Part shown: one piece after another, positions 1-5,012 of the stretch | Layout of the letters: each line of letters begins with the position of its first letter | How positions within the stretch are numbered: the first letter of the stretch is position 1 | Origin: Chromatiales bacterium | GTDB lineage: Bacteria; Pseudomonadota; Gammaproteobacteria; SZUA-152 | DNA length: 5,012 bases | Assembly: GCA_026999335.1 (NCBI GenBank) | Contig: JALTPW010000259.1 | Coordinates: 1 to 5,012 of the forward strand | Direction of reading: 5' to 3' | Translations under genes and position numbers: made by a program | Notes under the pieces: model-generated | Seen by the model: only the letters and a program-made list of their open reading frames with translations | What the model was told of the DNA's origin: nothing | Databases searched by the model: none

Positions 1-802
1 TCATGCGCACATCGGGGTCATCAGATAACTCGCCATCGAGTTGGGCGGCCAGATAATCCACCGCCTCTTGCTGGTGCCCTTGCTGACCCATCACCCGCGC
101 CCGCAGCACCACGGCCTGCTGCCAGCCGGGCTTCAGTGCCTCGGCCCTGCCCAGTGATGCCAGCGCCTGATCGAGCTTGCCCTGACGCATGGACAACCAG
201 GCATGGGCCAGCCAGGCGTGGGGCTCGTCCCCTCGGGTGGCAAGCAGGTTCTCCATCACCGTCATCGCGGCAACACGGTTTTGTTCGCTCGCCAGCTGAT
301 TGGCGACCTGCTGAAAGCCCCGGTTGGGCAGGGCCGCAGACAGGCCGAGATAGGCATCAAACTGCGCTTCCGCCTCCGGCGCACGACCGAAGGTCAGCAG
401 CAATGCCCCCAACATACGGCGTGCCTCAGGATTTTCCGGCGCCAGTTCGACCCACAGGCTTGCCGCCTCCAATGCCGGTTTCAGCGCCTTGGCGAATAAC
501 GCCACACGGGCAGCACGTTGCGCAAGGTGGGGCGCGCGAGCCGTCTTCGCAGCCGCCAGATAGTTGGCGATGGCAACACCCAGCTGGCCACGCTGCGAGG
601 CGATATCCGCGATCAACAGCTGATACATGACTTCCGGTGGAATATCCCTCTGTATTACGGGTGCATCCGAGGGCGCATCCGATACAACCGGCGCGCTGAC
701 GGCGTCTGAATCCGGCACCTTAGGGGGCGCGGTATCCAGCGGACTGACGGCACAGCCTGCTACGGCCATGACCACCAGTAAGACAAACATCAATGGCTTC
801 AT
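1..802 (-). CDS. TPR-repeat outer-membrane lipoprotein, N-terminal part (partial at left edge)
   Basis: This open frame runs leftwards from an ATG at 802-800 for 267 codons with no stop and leaves the window. The N-terminus is a lipoprotein signal: M-K, a hydrophobic stretch (residues 3-15) and a lipobox V14-A-G-C17. The residue after the cysteine is Ala rather than Asp, which by the Lol rule suggests the outer membrane. Residues 18-55 form a Pro/Ala/Ser/Asp-rich linker. From about residue 58 the protein is alpha-helical, with alternating small and large residues typical of tetratricopeptide repeats; the clearest helix pairs are about 58-125 and 192-255. TPR proteins are scaffolds, and no enzymatic role is visible. 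A GGAG Shine-Dalgarno sequence lies 6 bases upstream. In Pseudomonas and relatives a TPR protein next to lolB sits divergently to hemA, and this is probably its counterpart (inference from position). The C-terminus and exact function cannot be seen. Confidence 0.88.
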   Translation of the reverse strand, partial: MKPLMFVLLVVMAVAGCAVSPLDTAPPKVPDSDAVSAPVVSDAPSDAPVIQRDIPPEVMYQLLIADIASQRGQLGVAIANYLAAAKTARAPHLAQRAARVALFAKALKPALEAASLWVELAPENPEARRMLGALLLTFGRAPEAEAQFDAYLGLSAALPNRGFQQVANQLASEQNRVAAMTVMENLLATRGDEPHAWLAHAWLSMRQGKLDQALASLGRAEALKPGWQQAVVLRARVMGQQGHQQEAVDYLAAQLDGELSDDPDVRM

Positions 803-808
803 CTATAA

Positions 809-812
809 CTCC
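809..812 (-). promoter_or_regulatory. Ribosome binding site of the TPR lipoprotein gene
   Basis: GGAG on the minus strand lies 6 bases before the ATG at 802. It fixes the start that gives an intact lipoprotein signal peptide. Confidence 0.7.
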
Positions 813-918
813 ATAACGGCCCTGAAGGCGGGCCAACACTTTAGTTCGACCACATCGGGCACGGTTTATTCGCCCCGACAGCCCGAGCCCCCCCGAACCC
901 GGCAACAATACCAAACGC

Positions 919-1000
919 TTAACCCGGATATTTCATGCAGTCATGCATAATTCCGCTTGTGCATTCTTTTTTATACATATTCATGAAATATCCCGGTTAA
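919..1000. repeat. Long imperfect inverted repeat in the divergent intergenic region
   Basis: The left arm 919-937 reads TTAACCCGGATATTTCATG. The reverse complement of the right arm 982-1000 is TTAACCGGGATATTTCATG, so 18 of 19 positions match. The arms are separated by 44 AT-rich bases, and the match does not continue inwards or outwards. The element lies between the TPR lipoprotein gene and hemA, outside any coding region I accept. The symmetry is seen directly; its role is unknown. It could be a stem in a leader RNA, a pair of protein-binding half sites, or the ends of a very small mobile element. I see no target-site duplication next to the arms. Confidence 0.75.
943..972 (+). terminator. 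Terminator- or attenuator-like hairpin upstream of hemA
   Basis: ATGCATAA (943-950) pairs with TTGTGCAT (957-964) over 8 positions, one of them a U-G wobble, around the 6-base loop TTCCGC. TC and six T (967-972) follow at once. This is the form of an intrinsic terminator read on the plus strand, but the stem has only two G-C pairs, so it would be weak. It sits inside the loop of the 919-1000 inverted repeat and about 97 bases before hemA. It could act only on a transcript that starts upstream of it. Confidence 0.35.
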
Positions 1001-1001
1001 C

Positions 1002-1030
1002 TTGTATTACTTCGACTTATCACGCAGAAT
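1002..1030 (+). promoter_or_regulatory. Candidate sigma70 promoter for hemA
   Basis: TTGTAT at 1002-1007 and CAGAAT at 1025-1030 are separated by 17 bases. They match the -35 and -10 consensus at 3 and 4 of 6 positions. Transcription would start near 1037, about 30 bases before the hemA ATG. The match is modest and other AT-rich boxes nearby could serve instead; the position just upstream of the gene is the main support. Confidence 0.3.
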
Positions 1031-1068
1031 CTTATGTACCTTTATCGGACGCTGAACACTACTGCTGC

Positions 1069-2331
1069 ATGTCTCTTCTAGCCTTCGGCATTAACCATAA
1101 AACAGCTCCGGTGGATATCCGAGAGCGGGTGGCGTTTGCCCCTGGACAACTGATGGACGCCCTGAGAGATCTGGTCTCGCGTCCGCAGATTCAAGAGGCG
1201 GCCATCGTCTCCACCTGTAATCGCACCGAGCTGTACTGTGGCCTACAGTCCGGCGACGGACGGGCCATCGTCGACTGGTTTCGAGAATATCACAAGCTCG
1301 ACAAACGAGATATCGACCCCTACATCTACCTGCACCCCGGCGACGAGGCCGTGCGTCACATGCTGCGCGTGGCCAGCGGCCTGGACTCACTGGTGCTCGG
1401 CGAGCCGCAGATCCTCGGCCAGATCAAGGATGCCTACGCCACCGCCAGCGAGGCGGGAACCTTGGGCGGACATCTTGACCGCCTGTTCCAGCACACCTTC
1501 TCCGTCGCCAAGCGAGTGCGTACAGATACCGCTATCGGCGCCAGCGCGGTATCCGTGGCCTTCGCCGCAGTCAGCCTGTCGAAACAGATTTTTAGTAATT
1601 TCGAGGATCATACGGCGCTGCTCATCGGTGCCGGCGAGACCATCGAGCTGACGGCCCGCCACCTGCACCAAAGCGGCATCGGACGCATGATCATCGCCAA
1701 CCGCACCGTGGAAAACGCCCACGCCCTGGCGCAGGAATTCAGCGCCTATGCCATCGCCCTGCCGGAGATCAACGACCATCTGGCCGAGGCCGACATTGTC
1801 ATATCCTCCACCGCCGCCCCGCTGCCCATCCTCGGCAAAGGCAGCGTGGAGACCGCCCTCAAGGCGCGCAAACACAAGCCCATGCTATTGGTGGATATCG
1901 CCGTACCACGCGACATCGAGCCCGAGGTCAGCAACCTCGACGACATCTACCTGTACACCGTGGACGACCTGCAGGACATCATCCAAGAAGGCCTGCGCTC
2001 ACGCCAGGAGGCCGCCCAGCAGGCCGAGGAGATTATCGACGCCCAGGTCTCCCACTTCATGCACTGGCTGCAGTCGCTGAATGCCGTATCCACCATCCGC
2101 GCCCTGCGCAACAAGGCCTGCGCGCAGAAAGACGAGGAACTGGAACGCGCCCTGCGCCTGCTGCACGCCGGCAAGGATCCCGAACAAGTCATGAGTGAAC
2201 TGGCCCTGCGCCTCACCAACAAGCTAATCCACACTCCCAGCGTACAACTCAAGCACGCCGGCTACGACGACCGTCGCGAGGTCTTCGCGGCAGCCCATGA
2301 GCTGTTTGAACTCGACGACGACGGGCTCTAA
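1069..2331 (+). CDS. hemA: Glutamyl-tRNA reductase
   Basis: The enzyme reduces the glutamate on glutamyl-tRNA(Glu) to glutamate-1-semialdehyde with NADPH. This is the first committed step of haem and other tetrapyrrole synthesis by the C5 pathway, in the cytoplasm. The protein is 420 aa against 418 in E. coli. The N-terminal catalytic domain carries S48-T-C50-N-R-T-E-L-Y with nucleophile Cys50, the same number as in E. coli, and the conserved His97 (E. coli His99). The segment R-V-A-S-G-L-D-S-L-V-L-G-E-P-Q-I-L-G-Q follows. The NADPH-binding domain has G187-A-G-E-T-I-E-L and later the L-V-D-I-A-V-P-R-D segment; a helical dimerisation domain ends the protein. The frame is open back to an ATG at 943, but MSLLAFGINHKTAP at 1069 matches the family N-terminus, so 1069 is chosen. 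No good Shine-Dalgarno sequence precedes it. It probably leads an operon with prfA, 61 bases downstream. Confidence 0.97.
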   Translation: MSLLAFGINHKTAPVDIRERVAFAPGQLMDALRDLVSRPQIQEAAIVSTCNRTELYCGLQSGDGRAIVDWFREYHKLDKRDIDPYIYLHPGDEAVRHMLRVASGLDSLVLGEPQILGQIKDAYATASEAGTLGGHLDRLFQHTFSVAKRVRTDTAIGASAVSVAFAAVSLSKQIFSNFEDHTALLIGAGETIELTARHLHQSGIGRMIIANRTVENAHALAQEFSAYAIALPEINDHLAEADIVISSTAAPLPILGKGSVETALKARKHKPMLLVDIAVPRDIEPEVSNLDDIYLYTVDDLQDIIQEGLRSRQEAAQQAEEIIDAQVSHFMHWLQSLNAVSTIRALRNKACAQKDEELERALRLLHAGKDPEQVMSELALRLTNKLIHTPSVQLKHAGYDDRREVFAAAHELFELDDDGL

Positions 2332-2392
2332 CGCCCGATCCACCGCCCGCCCTGCGGCACCCTCTCCCCTTATCCACTACGTAGAAGTACAG

Positions 2393-3478
2393 ATGAAACC
2401 ATCCATCCATCACAAGCTGGAAACCATCGGCGAACGCCTCGAGGAACTCAGCGGCCTGCTCGCCGACCCCGGCGTTATTTCGGATCAGAACCAGTTCCGC
2501 GAACTGTCGCAGGAATACGCACAAATCGAACCGGTCGCCAAATGCTTCACGCAATACCGCTGCACCCTGGACGACATCAGCGAAGCGAACGCTCTGCTCA
2601 GCGACGACGACCCGGACATGCGTGAGATGGGCGAGGAAGAACTGAAGACCGCCAAGGCCCGCTGCAATGCGCTGGAACTGGAACTGCAAAAACTGCTGCT
2701 GCCCACGGATCCCAACGACAACAGTAACATCTTCCTCGAAATTCGCGCCGGTACCGGTGGCGACGAAGCGGCGCTGTTCGCCGGTGACCTGTTTCGTATG
2801 TATTCACGCTATGCCGAGCGCCGCCGTTGGCAGATCGAGATCATCACTGAAAGCCAGGGCGAGCACGGTGGTTACAAGGAGATCATCCTGCGCATCATCG
2901 GCCAGGGCGCCTGGTCACGACTCAAGTTCGAGTCCGGCGGACATCGCGTGCAGCGCGTGCCGGAGACAGAGTCCCAGGGCCGCATCCACACCTCCGCCTG
3001 CACCGTGGCGGTCATGCCCGAAGTGGCCGAGGTGGCCCAGATCGAGATCAACACCGCCGATCTGAAGGTCGACACCTTCCGTGCCAGCGGCGCCGGCGGC
3101 CAGCACGTCAACAAGACCGACTCCGCCATCCGCATCACCCACCTGCCCACCGGCACCGTGGTGGAATGCCAGGACGAGCGCTCGCAACACAAGAACCGCG
3201 CCCGCGCCATGGCCCTGCTGGCCGCCCGTATCACTGCCGCAGAACGCGAAAAACAGGAGGCCGAACAGGCCGCCACACGAAAATCCCTGGTCGGCAGCGG
3301 CGACCGCTCCGGGCGCATCCGCACCTACAATTTCCCGCAGGGGCGCATCACCGACCACCGCATCAACCTCACCCTCTACAAGCTCGACGAGGTCATGCAG
3401 GGCGACCTCGAACCGATCATCGAGCCGCTGGTCAACGAACACCAGATCCAGCAACTGGCACAGCTGAGCGAAGACTGA
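2393..3478 (+). CDS. prfA: Peptide chain release factor 1
   Basis: RF1 recognises UAA and UAG in the ribosomal A site and triggers hydrolysis of peptidyl-tRNA. The protein is 361 aa against 360 in E. coli. An acidic helical N-terminal domain is followed by R-A-G-T-G-G-D-E-A-A-L-F-A-G-D-L. The stop-codon reading tripeptide is P190-E-T192, the P-x-T form that marks RF1 rather than RF2 (which has S-P-F). The catalytic loop is G-A-G-G-Q-H-V-N with GGQ at 235-237, and the C-terminal part has the conserved Y-N-F-P-Q-G-R-I-T-D-H-R-I-N segment. The frame is open upstream to 2297, overlapping hemA, but MKPSIHHKLE at 2393 matches the family start MKPSI and a weak AGAAG lies 5 bases before it. Its GGQ glutamine is the expected substrate of the PrmC encoded next door. 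Confidence 0.97.
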   Translation: MKPSIHHKLETIGERLEELSGLLADPGVISDQNQFRELSQEYAQIEPVAKCFTQYRCTLDDISEANALLSDDDPDMREMGEEELKTAKARCNALELELQKLLLPTDPNDNSNIFLEIRAGTGGDEAALFAGDLFRMYSRYAERRRWQIEIITESQGEHGGYKEIILRIIGQGAWSRLKFESGGHRVQRVPETESQGRIHTSACTVAVMPEVAEVAQIEINTADLKVDTFRASGAGGQHVNKTDSAIRITHLPTGTVVECQDERSQHKNRARAMALLAARITAAEREKQEAEQAATRKSLVGSGDRSGRIRTYNFPQGRITDHRINLTLYKLDEVMQGDLEPIIEPLVNEHQIQQLAQLSED

Positions 3479-3500
3479 CCCACCACACTCATTTACTGGT

Positions 3501-3529
3501 TTTTCATGGGCCGGCTTTAGAGAGATAAT
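3501..3529 (+). promoter_or_regulatory. Candidate promoter for prmC
   Basis: TTTTCA at 3501-3506 and GATAAT at 3524-3529 are 17 bases apart and match the sigma70 -35 and -10 at 4 and 5 of 6 positions. They lie in the short prfA-prmC gap. Transcription would start near 3536, leaving about 22 bases before the ATG at 3558 but only about 4 before the alternative GTG at 3540. prmC could therefore be transcribed separately as well as by read-through from hemA-prfA. Confidence 0.35.
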
Positions 3530-3557
3530 AGCGCCACCCGTGACCACCGGATTCGCC

Positions 3558-4463
3558 ATGCCTCCCCGCCACGACATCGAAGACCTGCTGCAACGGGCCC
3601 GCACAAAACTCGCAGACAACACGGAATCCGCCCGCCTGGAGGCGGAGATCCTCCTCGCCTTCAGCCTCGGCAAAAACCGTAGCTGGCTGCGCACCTGGCC
3701 GGAGCATGTCCCGAATCCGGAGCAACAGGATACGTTCGATCATCTGCTGATGCGCCGCACCGCCGGCGAACCCATCGCCTATATCACCGGAGAACGCGAT
3801 TTTTGGGACATGACCCTGCGTGTCACCCCGGACACCCTGATTCCACGCCCGGAGACCGAACGGCTGGTGGAGCTGGCCCTGGAACACATCCCGCAGACGG
3901 TCGACTGGCGCATCGCCGATCTGGGTACCGGCAGTGGCGCCATCGCCCTGGCCCTGGCGCGCGAACGGCCCCGTTGCCACCTCATCGCCACGGATGTCTC
4001 TGCGGCCGCCCTGCAAGTGGCCCGCAGCAATGCCAAAAAACTGGGGATCAGCAATATCGAATTCCGCCTTGGCCCCTGGCTGGTGCCGCTGGCCGGTGAA
4101 CGCCTGGCGCTGATCGCCAGCAACCCGCCCTATATACATCCGGATGACCCCCACCTCTGCCACGGAGACCTGCGCTTCGAACCCGCCGCCGCCCTCGGCT
4201 CCGCCCCCGACGGCCTGCATGACATCCGCGAGATCGCCCATGAGGCCCATGAACATCTGCGACCTGACGGATGGTTGCTGCTGGAACACGGCTACGATCA
4301 GGGATCCGCAGTGCGCGCTATCCTCGCCGCCCAGGGCTACTGCGAGGTAGCCACTCACTCTGATCTGGGTGGCCACGACCGAACCAGCCAGGGGCGCACA
4401 GCCCCTCATACCTCCCCTACCGACACCTCCGGTTGTGCTATGATCACAAGTGAACCACCATGA
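3558..4463 (+). CDS. prmC: Release factor glutamine N5-methyltransferase
   Basis: PrmC (formerly HemK) uses S-adenosylmethionine to methylate the glutamine of the GGQ motif of RF1 and RF2, which raises termination efficiency. An N-terminal helical substrate-binding domain (about 1-90) ends in G-E-P-I-A-Y-I-T-G. T-L-I-P-R-P-E-T-E follows, then SAM motif I D121-L-G-T-G-S-G and the catalytic N189-P-P-Y192, followed by G-D-L-R-F-E-P as in E. coli. The ATG at 3558 already gives a few residues more than E. coli at the N-terminus; the GTG at 3540 would add six. Neither has a strong ribosome binding site. The protein is 301 aa against 277 in E. coli. The family core ends near S-Q-G-R280, and 21 further residues have no counterpart in E. 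coli PrmC. That tail overlaps the promoter of the following toxin-antitoxin pair. The gap to prfA is 79 bases. Confidence 0.95.
   Translation: MPPRHDIEDLLQRARTKLADNTESARLEAEILLAFSLGKNRSWLRTWPEHVPNPEQQDTFDHLLMRRTAGEPIAYITGERDFWDMTLRVTPDTLIPRPETERLVELALEHIPQTVDWRIADLGTGSGAIALALARERPRCHLIATDVSAAALQVARSNAKKLGISNIEFRLGPWLVPLAGERLALIASNPPYIHPDDPHLCHGDLRFEPAAALGSAPDGLHDIREIAHEAHEHLRPDGWLLLEHGYDQGSAVRAILAAQGYCEVATHSDLGGHDRTSQGRTAPHTSPTDTSGCAMITSEPP
4390..4406 (+). other. Short GC hairpin at the end of the conserved prmC core
   Basis: AGGGGC (4390-4395) and GCCCCT (4401-4406) form a perfect 6-bp stem around the loop GCACA. It lies where the family-conserved part of PrmC ends. No T-tract follows, so it does not qualify as an ordinary intrinsic terminator. 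It may be a relic of the original operon end or simply coding sequence. Confidence 0.3.
4433..4449 (+). promoter_or_regulatory. Extended -10 promoter with overlapping operator for the toxin-antitoxin pair
   Basis: TGCTATGAT at 4436-4444 is a TGn extended -10 followed by TATGAT, 5 of 6 to consensus. No good -35 is visible, which an extended -10 can tolerate. The -10 sits at the centre of a dyad, TTGTG (4433-4437) and CACAA (4445-4449). A palindrome over the -10 is the usual layout where a ribbon-helix-helix antitoxin represses its own operon. Transcription would start near 4451, about 38 bases before the antitoxin ATG. The site lies inside the last codons of prmC. Confidence 0.5.
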
Positions 4464-4488
4464 ACCATTCGAGGTATTAAGCTGGCTG

Positions 4489-4734
4489 ATGGGTACCGAA
4501 GCATTTACCGTCCGCACAGACAGCAAAAAGGTGAAGCAACTCGACAAGCTGGCAAAACAGCAGGACAGATCCAGAAATTACCTGGTCAACCAGGCGATCG
4601 AACAGATGCTTGAAATGCAGGCATGGCAAGTCGAGCGCATCGAGGAGGGCATCAAGGCGGCTGACGAAGACAGATTTGCCGACGATGCTGAAATGGCACG
4701 CATTTTCAACAAATACAAAGATAATGCGCGGTGA
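4489..4734 (+). CDS. Ribbon-helix-helix (CopG-type) antitoxin of a type II toxin-antitoxin system
   Basis: The 81-residue protein has the two-part form of such antitoxins. At the N-terminus, A-F-T-V-R-T-D is a short DNA-binding beta-strand. Two helices (about K12-Q23 and S28-M40) with L-A-K-Q-Q-D-R-S-R-N-Y-L-V-N-Q-A-I between and across them form the RHH dimer fold. The acidic C-terminus (Q-V-E-R-I-E-E-G-I-K-A-A-D-E-D and onwards) resembles toxin-wrapping tails of ParD/RelB-like antitoxins. It should neutralise the toxin encoded next and repress the operon. The frame opens at a GTG at 4450 overlapping prmC, but ATG 4489 gives the normal family N-terminus; a GAGG at 4471-4474 precedes it at a rather long 14 bases. 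The gene uses AGA codons and is less GC-rich than prmC, which suggests transfer. Exact subfamily is not resolved. Confidence 0.85.
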   Translation: MGTEAFTVRTDSKKVKQLDKLAKQQDRSRNYLVNQAIEQMLEMQAWQVERIEEGIKAADEDRFADDAEMARIFNKYKDNAR

Positions 4735-5012
4735 ATGTTATCTGGACGGAACCAGCCGCTGCTGCATTGGAAAGCATTCAAGACTACATAGCCAGGAATA
4801 ATCCACAGGCTGCATGGGACGTGGCACAGAAAATCCGGAATGCGGTAACGCGACGCCCTGATAACCCAAAGCTTGGGCGCACAGGGCGAGTACACGGTAC
4901 ATTTGAGCTAATGATTGCGGGGCTCCCCTATGTCGTACCTTATCGGATCAAAGGACATCAGCTCCAAATCCGCACCGTTTACCATTCCTCAAGAAAATGG
5001 CCGGACGCATTT
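4731..5012 (+). CDS. RelE/ParE-family toxin (C-terminus cut by the window edge)
   Basis: A GTG at 4731 shares four bases (GTGA) with the antitoxin stop, so translation is probably coupled. The frame stays open for 94 codons to the edge. Recognisable features are the start V-N-V-I-W-T-E-P-A-A, the helix A-L-E-S-I-Q-D-Y-I-A-R-N-N-P-Q-A-A, the central P-K-L-G-R-T-G-R-V-H-G-T-F-E-L, then Y-V-V-P-Y-R-I and the final R-T-V-Y-H-S-S-R-K-W-P-D-A-F. This is the plasmid-stabilisation ParE/RelE fold. Family members usually end within a few residues of the W-P-x-x-F motif, so nearly all of the protein is present. ParE toxins inhibit DNA gyrase and RelE toxins cleave mRNA on the ribosome; the sequence does not let me choose. 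Codons such as ATA, AGG and AGA occur, unlike the upstream housekeeping genes. Confidence 0.87.
   Translation, partial: MNVIWTEPAAAALESIQDYIARNNPQAAWDVAQKIRNAVTRRPDNPKLGRTGRVHGTFELMIAGLPYVVPYRIKGHQLQIRTVYHSSRKWPDAF

Noticed and set aside
818..834. GGCCC-N7-GGGCC hairpin in the leader of the TPR lipoprotein gene
   Set aside because: The arms are only 5 bp in GC-rich DNA and no T-tract follows, so chance is the likely explanation.
136..950. Plus-strand open frames across 136-950
   Set aside because: They overlap the minus-strand TPR lipoprotein gene, which has a signal peptide, lipobox, ribosome binding site and TPR-like helices. The plus-strand translations are Pro/Arg-rich and resemble nothing I know.
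943..1068. In-frame 42-residue N-terminal extension of HemA from ATG 943
   Set aside because: It is rich in Cys, His and Phe, matches no part of the family, and would displace the catalytic Cys from position 50. It also covers half of the inverted repeat.
2297..2392. In-frame 32-residue N-terminal extension of RF1
   Set aside because: It overlaps the end of hemA and is low-complexity. The MKPSI start at 2393 matches the family.
3540..3557. GTG start for prmC at 3540
   Set aside because: It adds six residues beyond an N-terminus already longer than in E. coli, and lies only about 4 bases after the predicted transcription start. It cannot be fully excluded.
2915..3694. Minus-strand open frame of 259 codons over prfA and the start of prmC
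   Set aside because: This is a shadow of GC-rich coding sequence on the other strand; the translation is Gly/Ala/Val-rich and shows no recognisable domain.
4435..4448. CRP-like site around TGTG...TCACA
   Set aside because: The spacing is one base short of the CRP consensus and the left half lacks the final A. The dyad over the -10 is better explained as an operator for the adjacent antitoxin.
3504..4547. Minus-strand open frame of 347 codons covering prmC
   Set aside because: It is the longest antisense frame but lies entirely opposite a well-identified prmC with intact motifs. Long antisense frames are common in high-GC DNA.

Overview
The window is about 5 kb of bacterial chromosome with the look of a non-enteric gammaproteobacterium. 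The order hemA-prfA-prmC, with a divergently transcribed TPR lipoprotein gene upstream of hemA, matches what is known from Pseudomonas and related gammaproteobacteria. The HemA, RF1 and PrmC sequences align closely with their E. coli counterparts, down to catalytic residue numbering. The housekeeping genes are GC-rich. I cannot name the genus.

Layout. Positions 802 down to 1 (minus strand, running off the left edge) hold the first 267 codons of an outer-membrane TPR lipoprotein. Positions 803-1068 are an AT-rich divergent intergenic region. It contains a 19-bp near-perfect inverted repeat (919-937 / 982-1000) that encloses a second hairpin followed by a T-tract. Positions 1069-2331 are hemA (glutamyl-tRNA reductase), 2393-3478 prfA (release factor 1) and 3558-4463 prmC (the methyltransferase that modifies release factors), all on the plus strand. 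From 4489 to the right edge lies a type II toxin-antitoxin pair: a ribbon-helix-helix antitoxin and a RelE/ParE-family toxin whose start overlaps the antitoxin stop. The toxin is cut by the window edge, probably only a few residues before its end.

How the genes fit together. HemA carries out the first committed step of tetrapyrrole synthesis by the C5 pathway. PrfA terminates translation at UAA and UAG, and PrmC methylates the glutamine of the GGQ motif in PrfA, so enzyme and substrate are adjacent. The toxin-antitoxin pair is unrelated to these. It appears to be an accessory insertion at the 3' end of prmC: its predicted promoter and operator lie inside the last codons of prmC, PrmC carries about 21 extra C-terminal residues there, and base and codon use shift towards AT and AGA/AGG/ATA codons.

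I found no convincing new system. The signals most worth a second look are the nested inverted repeat and terminator-like hairpin upstream of hemA, and the toxin-antitoxin promoter embedded in the extended prmC tail.
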